Source: Siniperca chuatsi
Lineage: Eukaryota > Chordata > Actinopteri > Centrarchiformes > Sinipercidae
Reading direction: 5' to 3'
Assembly (NCBI RefSeq): GCF_020085105.1
Contig: NC_058043.1
Coordinates: 11,492,667 to 11,556,666, forward strand
DNA: 64,000 nt
The notes below the pieces were generated by a model, which saw only the letters and a program-made list of their open reading frames with translations, was not told the origin of the DNA and made no database searches. The position numbers and the translations under genes were made by a program. Below, piece after piece: positions 1-13,400 of the stretch; within the stretch, counting starts at the first letter, position 1; each line of letters begins with the position of its first letter.

Positions 1-20
1 TCGGTTGCGTTCAGCAATCA

Positions 21-741
21 ATGTTCCACTACGATCCCGGTTTTCATCCTCCGATAATTCCAAGGGGAAGATCCCGGCTTCGGCATTCAAGGGACGCAGC
101 CACTTCCAGTTGCCACTCCCCGACCCACTCGAGATCCGACAGGAGAAGCCACCATGACCCGCATTCACCCCACTATCACCTGAAGCAAGTGCTCCGAAAG
201 CGAAACATCACTTTTCACCACTACGACAATAAAGCCAAACTTTTCCAACAGCTTATGGACTCCCAGCAAAACACCACTCTCCGTCCCTGAGCTTCCCAAG
301 CACTTCCGGGTTCCCAGCACAGGGTCCGGGGCAACGTCGATGACATCACAGTGCACCATACGGCCGACGAAGCTCACCCCTTCACATCAGCCCTCCCACA
401 GGGCCAGGTTGTGGGGTCAGCTCCACCTGTGTCTCATTTCTCCTCCATTTTACCCCAGGCTTCACTAGCAACATGAGCACATGCATCCCTCATCATCCCA
501 GCATCCTTTCTTCTTCTCTTGCTCCTACTTTTTCCATCCCATCTTCTTTAGCCACTACAGCTCTGCCTACCTCAACATCAGCCACCACAGCCACACAGAC
601 TGCGTCCACCACAGTGACCTTCGGTGGTGCTTTCACCCAAAACCCTTTATTTCCTTCTGCCTGTCCTTTTCCCCCTTCTTCCCCTACTGTGCTGTGGTGA
701 GGTCCTCCTGGAAAGCCGGCGGGCAACTAGGAGGCAGGTGA
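21..741 (+). mobile_element. Possible gag-like 5' part of a DIRS/Ngaro-like retroelement (degraded)
   Basis: This stretch holds short open frames at 21-290 and 473-700, on the same strand as the recombinase and RNase H remnants further right. The first frame ends in a basic, helix-like stretch of about 35 residues (LRKRNITFHHYDNKAKLFQQL, positions about 190-260). Its spacing resembles the SAP-like DNA-binding motif found in ORF1 of some tyrosine-recombinase retroelements. The second frame is Ser/Thr/Pro-rich and could be a linker of the same protein. No protease, zinc knuckle or long intact frame is present. The assignment rests mainly on proximity to the 1,525-2,300 remnant, so it is an inference. 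The element may extend left beyond the window. Confidence 0.35.
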
Positions 742-773
742 CACGAGTGGGCACAGGGAGGCAAAGAGTTAGT

Positions 774-1160
774 CATGCGTTCTGATAACATGCAGGTAAT
801 ATAGCTAAGAGGATAGTCAAGAGCCGAGGAGTTATACCACTAAGGTAAACGGATGATCTAGGAGTAGTTTCAAAACAGAAATACAAGTCCAGCGGTGGGC
901 AGTCAAAATCCACAGACAGGCAAAGTAAAAGGGAACAAAGAATCCAGGAGAACAACAAACCAGGGTGCTTGACTGAGATACAATGTACAATGATCTGACA
1001 CACAACAAAGGAAGAACACAGACTAATGAGACACAGGTGAAACTGATCAAGACACAGGTGAAAACAATCAAAGACAGGAAGCAAAACTAACACTTGAGGG
1101 AAAGAGGCAAAAATTTCAATATAACAGGAAATAACAGAACACAAACCCAAAACCATGACA
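774..1160 (-). repeat. LTR-like interspersed repeat inside the DIRS-like remnant
   Basis: Read on the minus strand, this about 386-bp segment begins TGTCATGGTTTTGGG and ends near GAACGCATGACT. Such ends resemble those of solo LTRs of fish gypsy-like elements. The body is pyrimidine-rich. It shares recognisable blocks with the plus-strand repeat at about 40,940-41,346, for example a GTGTCAGATCATTGT block followed about 60 bp later by GGATTCTTTGTTC. The long minus-strand frame across it is a by-product of base composition and is not called as a gene. I could not establish a clean target-site duplication, so the LTR class is tentative. Membership of a dispersed repeat family is well supported. 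Confidence 0.55.
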
Positions 1161-1499
1161 GACCTGGCCTTGTGGTTCGGCAGCAGCAGGTTCTAGTCCT
1201 ACCACACCCTCTTCACGTCCCAAGCTGCCAGACGCATGCAGCAGTACAACTAGGGGACTTACTGGGGTAGTCTTGATCCAGAGCTGTATTGCTGCATCTT
1301 TGCTCTCTCGACCTGTCAGGCGCACCTTTCCATCCAGCCTCAGCATGCACCCTCACCACTTCCTTGCCCCGCACAGGGGCACGAAAACAAAGCCCTGTTG
1401 CCCCCCCCAAACTAGCCAACATTCAGCCAACCACCCTCAGCCCTCTTCCTAAAGGAGTCAACAAGAGAGGAAGACCAGTCACCTCAACTACACCATCCA

Positions 1500-2300
1500 T
1501 ATCATCCCACATAGTCGATCCTTCTTGTCACACCTCCTCTCTATAGCCTCCTCTGTCGCATCTCTCCACAGCCACGTCACAGTGGACAAGGCTTGCAAAA
1601 CCGAGCTAAAACTGTGGCACCAGTTTCTCTCATCCTGGAACGGCATCTCCTTCTTTTACAACGACCACATCACAAAGCCAGAAGACATCCAGCTCTTCAC
1701 AGATGCAGCCCTTTCCGTCGGCTTCGGTGGCTATTACGGCAGCAGGTGGTTCTCAGCCGAATGGCCGCCGGAGTTCTCTTCCCTCTCCCCTTCCTCCACA
1801 ATCTGTGAAATGTACCCTGTCATCATAGCAGCTATCTTTTGGGGGCACACATGGTCCAAAAAGACCATCACCATCTACTCCAACAATAGAGCCGTGATAG
1901 ACATCATTAACAAAGGGTGGTCCCGTCGTCTAGACATCATGCAATTCATGCGGAGGCTCACCCTGATTTCAGTCCAGCACCAATTCGTCATCCGAGCCTT
2001 CCTACATGAACTTAAGACTGAGCAGCCAGGCTTCCCCCTAGACCCTCTGTTCATCACAGAACAGGAAACGTAGCCACACGCTTCTGGTTCCACCACCACT
2101 TCCGCCAGATCCTACTCAGATCTGGCATAACTCAAGCTATACTCAGGGCATTCATTCCACATCGCAACCGCCTCTACAGCGTCCAGGCAAGGAATCCCAG
2201 ACCAAATCATAAAAACACTCGGCCACTGGTCATCCCCAGCATACCTCACCTACATATGCAACAACCTTAATGACATCAGAAATGCTCACGCGCACCTTTC
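1500..2300 (+). mobile_element. DIRS/Ngaro-like retroelement remnant: RNase H joined to tyrosine recombinase C-terminus
   Basis: The frame at 1,525-2,073 begins with a segment typical of the linker before RNase H in DIRS-order elements (KACKTELKLWHQFLSSWNG). It continues with the RNase H core: LFTDAALSVGFGGYY, then CEMYPVIIAAIFWG, then YSNNRAVIDIINKG. After VIRAFLHE the sequence passes abruptly into tyrosine recombinase material (DPLFITEQET). A +1 frameshift at about 2,070 leads to RFWFHHHFRQILLRSGITQA, then YSGHSFHIATAS and IPDQIIKTLGHWSSPAYLTYI at 2,140-2,240. The last parts correspond to the HxxR box and the catalytic-tyrosine box of such recombinases; here the conserved Arg reads His. An internal deletion has therefore removed the end of RNase H and most of the recombinase. 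The element cannot be active. Confidence 0.85.
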
Positions 2301-5300
2301 CAGTTGAGGTTCTTTTGGGGGCTCTATCCAACTTCAAGGAAGAGACCCCACACACACACACACACACTCAGAGTCTCAACTCCCTTTGTTCCACCAGACG
2401 TACAGCTACCAGCAGGAGCCGGACCATCATCGCACTTCTCCATCCAACCAACCACAACCCAGTGGTTAACTGCAGTGGCCGAAAGATACATGTTTACACT
2501 TGAAAAACTGAAAGAAAATCGCTTTGAAGACCATCTTAAAAGAGAAAGGTAGGAAAAAGGGCAAGGCTGAAGAAATTTGCACCTTTTGTACAATCCAGTA
2601 TCACAGCAGAGAGCATACATTTCAGTCAGAGTTTATCTGTCAAACAATGGCTTAGTACATGAAACCTAATCACTTAATTTTAAATCTGAAAACTAGCTGT
2701 GACGTTGTTCCACGATTCAGTCCTCTCTGTCTCCACTCCTTTTTTGTCAAAAACAAATTAGCCGACAGCTTATTTTTAGAGTAATATACAAAATTGGATA
2801 AGAACTATTTTTGCCTGTATGTTGTTGTGATATATGCTATTATAAAAAGCTGAGCTCAATGAATTGTACCCAGACTTCATTTTAAAATATGTATCTTAGA
2901 AAAAACATTCACAATTCAACTTTTGCAATAAACAGATAAACTATCCTGATTATGTGTGGTCAGTACGGCTACAAAACATGGCCCTCAGTAAACTCCATCC
3001 CACAGAGGCCATTGCCCTCAGAACTGCAAAGCGGCTCAAAGTGTTTCACAAATCCAGAGACAAAAGGCAAGCAAGAGTGAGCAATTTAGTGTTAGTTGCT
3101 TTGTGAAGGGCCTCGCAGCCCACACAGCACCATTCAGGGGACTAAAACACAGGCCAGGATTACGCTTATCAAGCATCAACTGTTTGGTCACACAGACAAA
3201 GGCTTATTGCTGTGGGACAACTTTAATGGCCTGTGGCTGAGTGCAAAGAACGCCTCTTGTAACAGGGAAAGAGGGTGAGTTAAAGGCAAGTAAGGGAGGG
3301 GGCCTCAGCAGCACAATCACTACTTTCGATAATGATGAAAGCAAATGAAGGGATAGGCGGTTAGGGTTTGTTGAGTGGTATTATCTCTTTGGACCATAAT
3401 GAAAAGGAAGCAGCACATGAACCACAGAGTGAGAGACTGAACAATGGTAATCCCTCATCATCCAGAGGTTCATGTGAGTTACAGAAGCTAATAATAGCTG
3501 GATGGATGAAAAGTCAAAGGCTTGATTTAAAGTACTGAGCAAATTTTGTCATGGAATTTCAATCTGTCAGTAACACACTGTCAAAAAAGCAGAAGGAGCT
3601 GTTACACTTGGTTTAGTATAGACCCATGAAATAAGTTGTACACTTTCATGACCTTGGAAAACAGGTGTGACCATGCTGCCTTGCTGTCACCTGCATGGGC
3701 TAAATGCGTAAATCTGAAAGGCGGAATTTACCACATTAACACACAATCCAAATCACTTTCTCCTTTATATGCTTTTTGGCTGATAAGAACATTGATACCA
3801 TTCTCATATCTGTATAGTAAATATGAAGCTACAGTGAGCAGCCAGTTCAATTAGCTTACCACAGTGACTAGAAAAAGGGGGAAACAGCTAGCCTGGCTCT
3901 GTCCAACGATGGCAAAATCCACCTACCAGCACTTTTAGAGCTCACTAATTAATGTTAAATGTTGTTTGTTTAATCCGTACAAAGCACAAAGTGTAAACAC
4001 GACAATTTGTTGTTTTACAGTGGGTTATGAGCCAGACTATTTCTTGGTTGGGACGAGTAACTTCTTGGAGTCTCTGCGGGTTGCGAATAAGCGTATTTCT
4101 CTAAACTTCAGATTTTTGCTCTAGCCTCCAAATTTTAGATGTTTGAAAATGTAATTACCTAGATAGATTTTAGATTTGGTTTGGGTAATCTGGCTAAACT
4201 GTCAGTTTATGTGATCATCTGACCGCTTATGTTTCTGCCCCATCAGATGTCATAGCAATATCGCTTACTTTGGTGAGTACAGTCTTATCATAACTGATAG
4301 AAATGATGGCCAAAGTTACAAACAATAGACCCAAGTTGTAAACTGGAGTTAAACTCTAAAGAAGATAGACACTGGTCATGTCAAATAATCTTATCTGTCA
4401 TTTTTTGCATGAGCTGCTTTATTTAAAATCCCTTCCAGATAACATGTGTTATGCTGCCTCTTCTAGGCTTTTATTTTTGGAGTGAGAGAGAAAACCATAT
4501 TTCTAGTTCCACCGATTCACTTCTTCCCATTCTAAATGACACCTTTTCATCTGCTCTTCTCTGCCTACAGTACTTTAGCTCATTTCATTTAATACTTTTA
4601 TCCCGGCATCAACATTACACAGAGCTCACCTACATATTCTAGGAACCACTGATACACTCTTCCAAATCCATCAGATATAGTCTCTTTCCCTGTAAATCCA
4701 TTCGAGAACTACACTTTATGTAAATCCTCTTCTTCTTTTTCTTTCCTGTTATTCATATTTCTATAATCCTCAGCTCTCTATCTCTGTTTCTCGTTCTGTG
4801 TCTCATCCCATGCCACTTTCTTTCTCTCTTTTTTCCATACTCTCCCTGGCCTCCTTGTCATGTCCTTCTCATCCTAAAATGCCTGCCCTCAGACCTACAT
4901 CTATTCAAGGACAATATGTAAACAAATAAGTAATTTGGCATCTCTCACTGCATTAAGGTTCCTTCCCATTCCTCCTCCTCTCTCTCTTTAATGCTGCTTG
5001 TCTAATTAAAAGGCATACAAAACATTACATTATGACTCCGGGAATTCAAGCTCATCTCCTCGCAGATCTACAGTAAAAGGGTCATGGGTTATATGATGCA
5101 AAGTGCTGAGAAAAATTAAACCCACCATTAGCTGCTTCGTGCCATCTGCGCTATTGCAGGGTGCACACGCAGAGTAATGTCGTAAATTTCAGCCTGATTT
5201 TTCTTAGGAGGGCATGCATTGCTGAGTTTGCTCCTGTTGTAGTAAAGCATAATTATTGTCAAGGAGGTGTGTCACAGTTAATTCAGACAAGATGACAGAC

Positions 5301-5500
5301 CAACTACTACCAACTACTAGGGGACATTGTGTGATCACAAGATAGCTGTTGGGACAATAATGTGTTTTTGTTCTACGGGCCCAGCTATTGAAATGACGAA
5401 TGCAATGGACCAAAGCCTTCTCTGCCATCTCGAAAACCAGGCCATTACTTTGCCTATTGATATTCCGTGAGAGTTCACATTCTAAGGCTTCTCCTCTCTT
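2301..5500. other. Intergenic, no gene seen
   Basis: Apart from a short (CA)n run at about 2,350-2,367, this AT-rich stretch shows only short chance frames. Neither strand shows a run of exon-like sequence with splice sites that I recognise. Confidence 0.6.
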
Positions 5501-5544
5501 GCATCCCAGTTCTTTGCACTGATGTGACAATCTTTACTTGCACA

Positions 5545-5616
5545 ACAACAAAAAAACCAACACAACACAGCACAACACCACTCAACACAGCACAACACAA
5601 CACAACACAACACAAC
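5545..5616 (+). repeat. CACAA-type simple repeat
   Basis: Imperfect repeats of (CACAA)n with CAGCACAA variants make a C/A-only strand. The frames that cross it on both strands are low-complexity artefacts. Confidence 0.85.
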
Positions 5617-5619
5617 AGT

Positions 5620-8600
5620 TCCACAAAGAAGCAGTCAAAGGGAAGCAGGTCGATTAGCCATTCTGCATTTGCGTTTGTTCTCAACGCAGCAGACTTTCCT
5701 GTGCAGTCTGTGGCAGCTGAATACTAAAAAGAGAGCAAGACTGTGATATGGAGAAGGCACACAGGTCTCAATCACCTCCCCAGAGACACCAGGTGCTTCA
5801 ACGAACGAGGGAAGAAACAGAGACTCAGTCTTTATTCATTGATACCGCCCACCGAGGTAAAGAGTTTCAAATGGGTGGAATTACAGGATCAATAGTGTGA
5901 TTAGCAGAGGCCTTGTAGCCATAGCGTGTTGTTGGCAATCCATTGCATCAAGCTAAACCCAGGGGACAGGGGGGTTGTTGCTCCTTCCAAGCATGAAGGC
6001 CTAAGGAGGAGGAGTAGTGCATGAGAAAGAGGCTGAAACAAGTCTAACCAGGACCAGATGTACTAAGCCTCTAAAATAGAATACCGATAAATTGTTGACA
6101 ATGTTACGCCAAAAATAAAAGTCAAACGTTTTCTACATGTAATCTCTGCTCATCTTGGTGAATGATTGCAAACACTTGAAAATAGTGTATTGTTTAATAC
6201 AGTAATAAATCTGAATAAATGCTAATACACTTTTTATATTATATGTAAACAGCACTGGTGGAGCCTGAGACTTGCAGTGCTATTACAGTCAAATGGAAAA
6301 TATCAGTACTGTACTGTAAAGAAAGAAAGAAAGGCAAACAAAGAAGGCAGACAGAAGGCAGAAATTGAATATTGTGAGCTATTTGAATATTGAATATGTA
6401 TTTGTTCTCTTAGAGACCTGTCAATTTTGTTCTACTTTTCTCTTTGAAAAGTAAATACAAAAAGTAATTCTCCAAATAATATTAACCACATTAAGATGCA
6501 CCCCTCATACAATATTCGGTGCATCAAGAGCTTTTAGAGCATCACTGTCGATTCAAGCTTCACTTACATACCACAACTGCATTTTCATACAACCAGACAG
6601 ACCAACTCAGTAGAGTTCTGAGTATAGTTTGCTTAGAAAATTGTCAATTAGTGCATAACATGTCTAGTATGTCATACAAAAAATAACTAAAACTGAAAAA
6701 GCAACGTGTTTCAAGTTTCAGGACTAGCTTAGACTACTTTGAATTGTTACTGCTCTCTATCCATACATTTATCACTGCTGGAGATGTTCTCTGTACTCAG
6801 CTATTGAGAAATGTAGCTGAATGTAGCTAAATGTCATGTTGCACCTGTCCTGGTTGATAGAGCAAGGAAAGTCCTTCAAAACGGAGCCAGCACACTGGAA
6901 GCAAGGCATTTCAAGTCATTTTAGTATTTTCATGAATGGACAAAATTAATGAGGAATCCAAACATGGCGGCCCATTCATTTCAATGAAAGCTACTCACCA
7001 GTGCATTCACATTCAAAATCTTCTCTTGTGTCCGACTTGGGTATAGATATCTGATATCTGCCATGTAATATTTTTTGGTTATGCTCCCTATTTGTATAAA
7101 ACAGAATCAGGATGTTGTTAGTTATGTACAGAGCTATACAGCCAAATAAATCATTTTATTTTAAACTGTATTTGCTTAAAGCAGTAACGTCACCATTCAG
7201 CCTGCTACACAACACAGAGCCACAGACTTTAAGCAACCACCCGTATTCGCTAGGACAAATGTCTTTTCCAGCACTTTCTGAATGAGCAACCAAACAAACA
7301 TCCACCACCAATGTCAGTTTGCAGGCTAAATCGCTGATTAGTTACTCAGCTACAGCACAGTAAACAGCTTAGATACTGGTGTGGTCCTGAGGCTGCCAGT
7401 AAAGGCTTCATCAGAACTGATTGTCCCATAGTCAAACAGCTTCAGAGGCAAAGGAGTGAGTCAGGTGACGGTATTATAGAGCGACAAAGTCCAAGTAGAG
7501 AGGACATTGGGGTGGATGGATGGGTCAACATCGTACTTTGACACGGGAGACAGCTGTTCATTTACTGTTTCCAATCGACAGTTGTTTTGCATGACCACAA
7601 TTGCTAACCTTAACCACGTGTGTATTATTGTAACATGCGCAAAGGTCCCCTAACCTTAATGAAGTAGTCATTCTAACCCAAACCACGATGTTTCCCCTAA
7701 ACCTAACCAAGTGTTCTTAACCATAGCATTGTCACACCATAAAACAGATTTATTTTTCAACAGTGATTTGATTTGGAAGGCACAGACAAATTCATTCTGC
7801 CGATAGAAGGGGGCAGAACAATTACTTGCATCAGATTAGAAAATGCTTCTATGTGACATTCTAGAGGACATAGACAAACGACATATTTTGTTGTTTAATT
7901 TGGAGGACTTGTTGCCACCTTCAAGTGTGGTTGTTCGACTATTAAGTTATTAACTCTTTTGATTTGTGGCCGGACAACACGTCGTATAAACTAGCTCTTT
8001 CCTAGCATAAACTGGCCCTTAGTCTTCAATTCCACGGCTAACAAAACAATGTTTGTCAATGGCTTATAAACTACAGTTCTCAGCGCAAATTTGTTTACTT
8101 TGTCTATCCATTTCTTTAACTGGGCTCAGCTGGCCGGCTCCACTGTCAATAAATAAATAACTTACAATAATAATTAATAAACAATAAATTCTGAAATCAC
8201 TTTGACATTGTTTTTGATTGCAAAAAGAGATGACCAGGTGTGATTTAATTTGCTTTTTAAAATAAACAATAAATAAACATTTCCTGAATGTGTGTAATTG
8301 TATTAATTATTCTTCAGCCATTTTCCTCTGCAATGGAAGTATATGACAAAAAATCTGTGTTCAAGTCATCGTGTGACCTGCACGAAAGAGTGTGGCCACT
8401 GCACTGAAACCACCATAAATCCCAACGCTGTTGCTGTGGTCTTGTTTCACACAGCCTTCCACAACAACTCGGCCATTTTTGCTGTAGATCTACCACTGCA
8501 GGGGGAGACGTGCAAAAGGCTAGTGTATGGATTCACAGCAGCTCGATTTTTGTCTTTTGGGCAATACTTTATATACATTCAGACTTAGTTTTTGTTGAAA

Positions 8601-10400
8601 AGTACAATAACCATTAATTTTAACTCCCAGAACAATTTCTATACAACATAACATGACAACATAACATTGACATTTTTCCACCACACATAATTGAGGCTAT
8701 TATGTGAGCTCTGTGCTCTTTTGTCACATAGCCAATGTCAGTATATACTGTACTGTATGTTCCCAATGTCAATACTGTAATTTCTGTCATTAGCAGCAAT
8801 CTGAACATTGAACTCATCCCATCACTTTTTACACATATAGCATTTTGTACCTGCAAAATAATTGTACTAAGTAGATCAAGATTTTTTTCAACTTTTTTTC
8901 ATCTTTTCTATTGCAACAATATATCTGAGTAGACGTCTGTACCCTCATTAATCTTTATTTTAAATGAAGTATCAGTTTAATTAGTGTTTCATTCTGATCC
9001 TAATTTTATGGTACCAGCCTAAATGAGCCATGGGCATTTCAGACATTTATCAAATTCCAAAAATGAAAAAAATTGGCACATATCTTTTTGAGCTAAGCAC
9101 AAAATGAATTTAGCCTTGTAACCTCCAGTAATGGACTGCAAAGTGAATGGTCCAGCTGGTTTTGTTTTTTGGCTCCCAAACCATGCCTAAATGTGACTGC
9201 CAAAGAAAAATCCCTAACAAACGGCTCACTAAAACACAAGTTCATGACATGACACATAAAAAAATCACCCTTGGGTCCAAACACAGAGTGGTTTTCCCTC
9301 TCAGCCACTGTGGGCCAGCACATATTTTGGGAGGTGAAGCAGAGATGCTAACCTCCGCTTAAAGTTGTACACCAGCGGGCACTCTGTCCCTAGCCTTCGC
9401 TGCATGGCTCTACAGTATCACCAGTTTACCTCAGTTCAGTCTAGTCTTTATGCATTTAGGGCTGCTGGCTCTGACGTACTGGCTGAATTTCATTACAGTG
9501 TGCTATTACATGAGCAAGCTGCTGGGCTGGCCTCGGGATGAGAAGGCCAATCAATACAGTCAGTATCTGCCCCCTCTAATCTCTATCGTCTGTGTCAGCC
9601 CTGCTATCTGTAATAGATCTTAAGGATTAGGGGGGTGCTTCTTAAGACACTTCTTTTTGCCGAGAAGTGGCCGTCCAGCAGGACCCGTGGGGGCAGGCCC
9701 AGTCATGCTGATCCAGCAGGAGTGCCAGCGGGATGGTGAGAGCAACACACTCACAAAAAGAGAGGTGAAGCAGTGGCATGGCTAAAAACAAAGATAGGGG
9801 TGGGAAAAAGAGAAATAGGGGTATGTCACAGGGGAGCCAGGGGAAGAAGGCAACAGAGCAGCTATGATATCAAGAGAGTGATGGGGCAAAGAAGAGAGTA
9901 AAGGACGCTGGAGTGGTAAAGATGGTGGGTAAACAGAGAGAGCAAGGCGGAGAAGGTAAGGGAGCAAAGGATGAAAAAAGACAGGGTGAGAGAGAGAGAG
10001 ATGAGCAGAGAGGAGGATAAGCACCAGGCCAGGAAAGGCGAGAGCCAATGTAATTTCTCTAATCCTCCTGGCATTTATACTTTCACCAGACAGATAATGA
10101 AAATGAAAAATAAAATGGAAAACTTCCCCTCTTGGACTGGGCACAGGATTTGCTCCACTTTTTTTCTTTTCTTTTTCTCAGTGCTTCAGTGGGTGTGACT
10201 GTGTGCTGAGTCAGTAGAATGGTCTATGTGTTATTACTTCACGTCATAGTAGATGTGACTCACTAGGGCGTTGCTTAGCAAAAGACTAATGCAGAATGTC
10301 AAAGATTAAAACAGATACTTATGTAAAAGATCGCAAACCTTCTTCCACAACTAGATTGATATGACATTTTGTGTTTTTGTACTCTGCAACAAATACAGTG
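5620..10400. other. Intergenic, no gene seen
   Basis: This is AT-rich sequence without a recognisable coding or RNA feature. A purine-rich tract at 9,790-10,020 (AGAGAGAG and GGAGGA runs) produces a 120-codon minus-strand frame that is compositionally biased and matches no family I know. Confidence 0.55.
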
Positions 10401-10409
10401 TGTTAAGAG

Positions 10410-10410
<1 letters not shown>

Positions 10411-10468
<58 letters not shown>
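10411..10468 (+). repeat. (CT)n microsatellite followed by (CA)n
   Basis: About 23 CT dinucleotides are followed by a short CACACACACA tract. This is a simple-sequence repeat with no associated coding signal. Confidence 0.95.
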
Positions 10469-10469
10469 G

Positions 10470-13400
10470 ACATACACAGGAACACAGACAGGAGACTGAA
10501 CTGAAGTAATTGTGAGCAAGCTGGAGGGCAAGAGCCATGTCCAATTGTTTATAATGTGCATGGTGTGAGAAAGCAGCTTCGATACACTTGTAAATCAGGA
10601 CAGACAGCGGTGAGCCAATTAGAGAGACGTCACTGTTCATAACCTACAATACATGTTAGTGTTGCTTATGCTTGTCAGGATGACAAGACTGCATGGCAGA
10701 AACCAGTGGCCCAGTCATTCTGAGTCATTCACTGAACATCATTTTCCACAGTGGAAATCTGTTGTTTACATACATACATTTACAAGAATCATCTTTACGT
10801 GAAAACAGTGCACACTTTATGTCATGAATAATACTCCAAGTTATTATTTTGGCACTGTATTTTACTTTTAACACACATAGCCTTTCACAGGAGCAAGCTG
10901 TGTACACAATTTGTGAGGAGTTTTATATTTAAAATTCTTGTGAGGATTTAAATGCAGTTGTGTGCTGCACCAAATGATACAGAAGGGTGTCTCCCCTCTT
11001 GAGTGAAAAATTAAGATCAAAGATAATTGCAGTGCATTCTTGGTGACACACAGTACTTCACTCTCATCTGGTGCTCCTTCTGGACTCAAACAAACCTGTC
11101 CCCCCTTTTTATGCACATCACAATTAACCTAAAGTACAAACAGGTCAGAACAAAGTCATTTCAGTCATTTTCAGTTATTTCTACAACTCTGATGATGCCA
11201 CTGCCCCTCATTCTTCCTGAAAACCCACTCTGTGATTGGTTCAGCCAAGAGCTAAATTAATGTGTGTATATAGCCCTAGGCAAGCAAATGTAATTGCAAA
11301 AAAGAAATGTACAAAAGCAAAATGAACTAATCACCACTACATCCCAGTAATATGTCCTTTCCAAGGATGTGTGTGATCAAGAAGAATTTTACTCAAGGAC
11401 AAGTAAAATTACTTGTGTACAAATGAACTTAGATAAGAGTAAAAATTAGGTCAGTTAAAATGTACTCTGAGTAAATGTTAGTGCATTACATTTTTAAAAG
11501 GCAAAGGGGGGTTAGAGGGAGGGTAAAGAAAAAATTGTATGTGATAATGATGTTATATGATAGACCTATTAAATTAAAGAACATATTTAGGCTACAAAAT
11601 AAAGTGCATTAACATGTCATTGTACACATCACACCGCAGAGCCACTATGTCCAAGCCAACAATAATTCCTTCTCTATAGACGGCACTTTGCAGCTTGTGT
11701 GCATACAACTAATTATCAATTAAAACTAGGCTATACGATTGCCTTCCTCAGTGTAGCCTTACTGGAATTAACCAGAAAAGAAGACAAAACTCAAACAATT
11801 AATAAATAAATAAAAATGACCGATAATAAATAAAAAGAGTTATGGACACTACGGCGGGTGCAACAAGCAATTATTAGGCTACAGAAATTAAATAACCTGC
11901 CACTTCTTATAGAATTAACAGTAGAATAAAACTTCAGCAAGGCAGACAACACAGAGATGTGTAAACAATAAAAACTCCACAGCTGCTACAGTCACAAACA
12001 CATATTAAAACCAAAAGAGAGCTGCACAGTTTTGCACGTATAGTGTACTGCACACACACAGACACACACACAATGCTATGTAGCCTAGCAACTTTGATGC
12101 TCTCCTCTGGAGAGAGTAACAATCATCACAATGAGTTTGTTGTTCACCTGTCTGAATGACACTGTGAGCCTTCAACACCTCAAAGTCCTCCACAATCTGC
12201 TCAGGTCCAACTCCTCAGCTCATTCATTCTCAAAGCAAATAACCAGTCCACTCAGCCTCTCTGTCCCACTATAACCAGTCCACTCAGCCTCTCTGTCCCA
12301 CTGTGCTACTCAAAATTCAAACATTTTGAGCTGAAGGAGGCTCTGCAGTCACAACTGTGTCAGGGATTATTGTCAAAAACAGCAGAAAGGCCATGAGCAG
12401 CATTATCAGATGGTGTCACAGAGGTGAGTGCCTGGTCTCTGTCAGCATGGGCGCGGTTCACTTACTGAAAGGTGTAACAGAGGGCTTTTCAGTGGCCTCT
12501 CTCCTGGATCCCATTTTGCTGTGGCAGCACAATGTCACTATGTGTGGCTTTACAACTGTCCAAATTCATTCTCACTGCTCTGACAGTGCTCAAAGTGCAG
12601 AACATTTCTGCTTAGTTTATGGAAACAAAAAGAAAGAGACCATAGCAAGATTTTCAAATAAAGGCCTATGGTAGTCCCACACTAGAACCATGGACTTAAA
12701 ATAATTTACTGCTCAAGACCTCTTAGCCACACCATTCTGCCACTTTAAGCTCTGAAAGTAAAGAACTTGAACAAATTGTAGGCCCCATTTGAGACTTTGC
12801 TTACATATAAATGTATTTAAATTGAAACAACCATTTATCATTTTATGTCTCTTTGACTCCACTTAATGTCTTCCCTATTATAGGCTTGCAGAATTAATTT
12901 GATTTCACCTTGAATCCCCTCCAACTTCTTAAGCTGATCTGGGGGGCTGGCATGTTACTCATACAATTTGTCTCAAATGGGAAAATGTTATGTGCAGATT
13001 TATCAAATATCCTAGTTTGCAGCCCCTTTTCAATAGTTATCACAACATGCTTTACAGATTAAATGAAAGAGGGGATAAAAGAGACAGAGAAGACGATTCA
13101 TAAGAACAAGGACAAGTGTGCAACTGGATAAGTTATGAAATCAATTGAAGGTCAAAGTAATCAAGTGACTTTTAAGATGCCTTTAAACAATGTACACTGA
13201 TCTGCTTCTCTGAGTCTTTGCAGAGGGATGTTCCAAAGTCAAGTGTATGTTTTCTCAAACTCCAGCACCTGGCATGACGCCAAATGAACCCACATAGTCA
13301 ACTGTAAACAAATATTACTGTTACAAGATTGTATGCTTTTAAAACACCTCAAGTTAGTTGATTATTTTTAGCATGGCATGTTTTTGAATCATCAGCACAC

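Noticed and set aside
773-1156. 127-codon minus-strand open frame rich in Leu/Ser/Cys
   Set aside because: It lies wholly inside a dispersed pyrimidine-rich repeat that also occurs near 41 kb, and shows no domain.
9782-10144. 120-codon minus-strand frame with hydrophobic character
   Set aside because: It comes from a purine-rich low-complexity tract; there are no splice sites or family resemblance.
10411-10468. Possible CRISPR-like or regular repeat array
   Set aside because: It is a dinucleotide microsatellite; there are no spacers, and the genome is eukaryotic.
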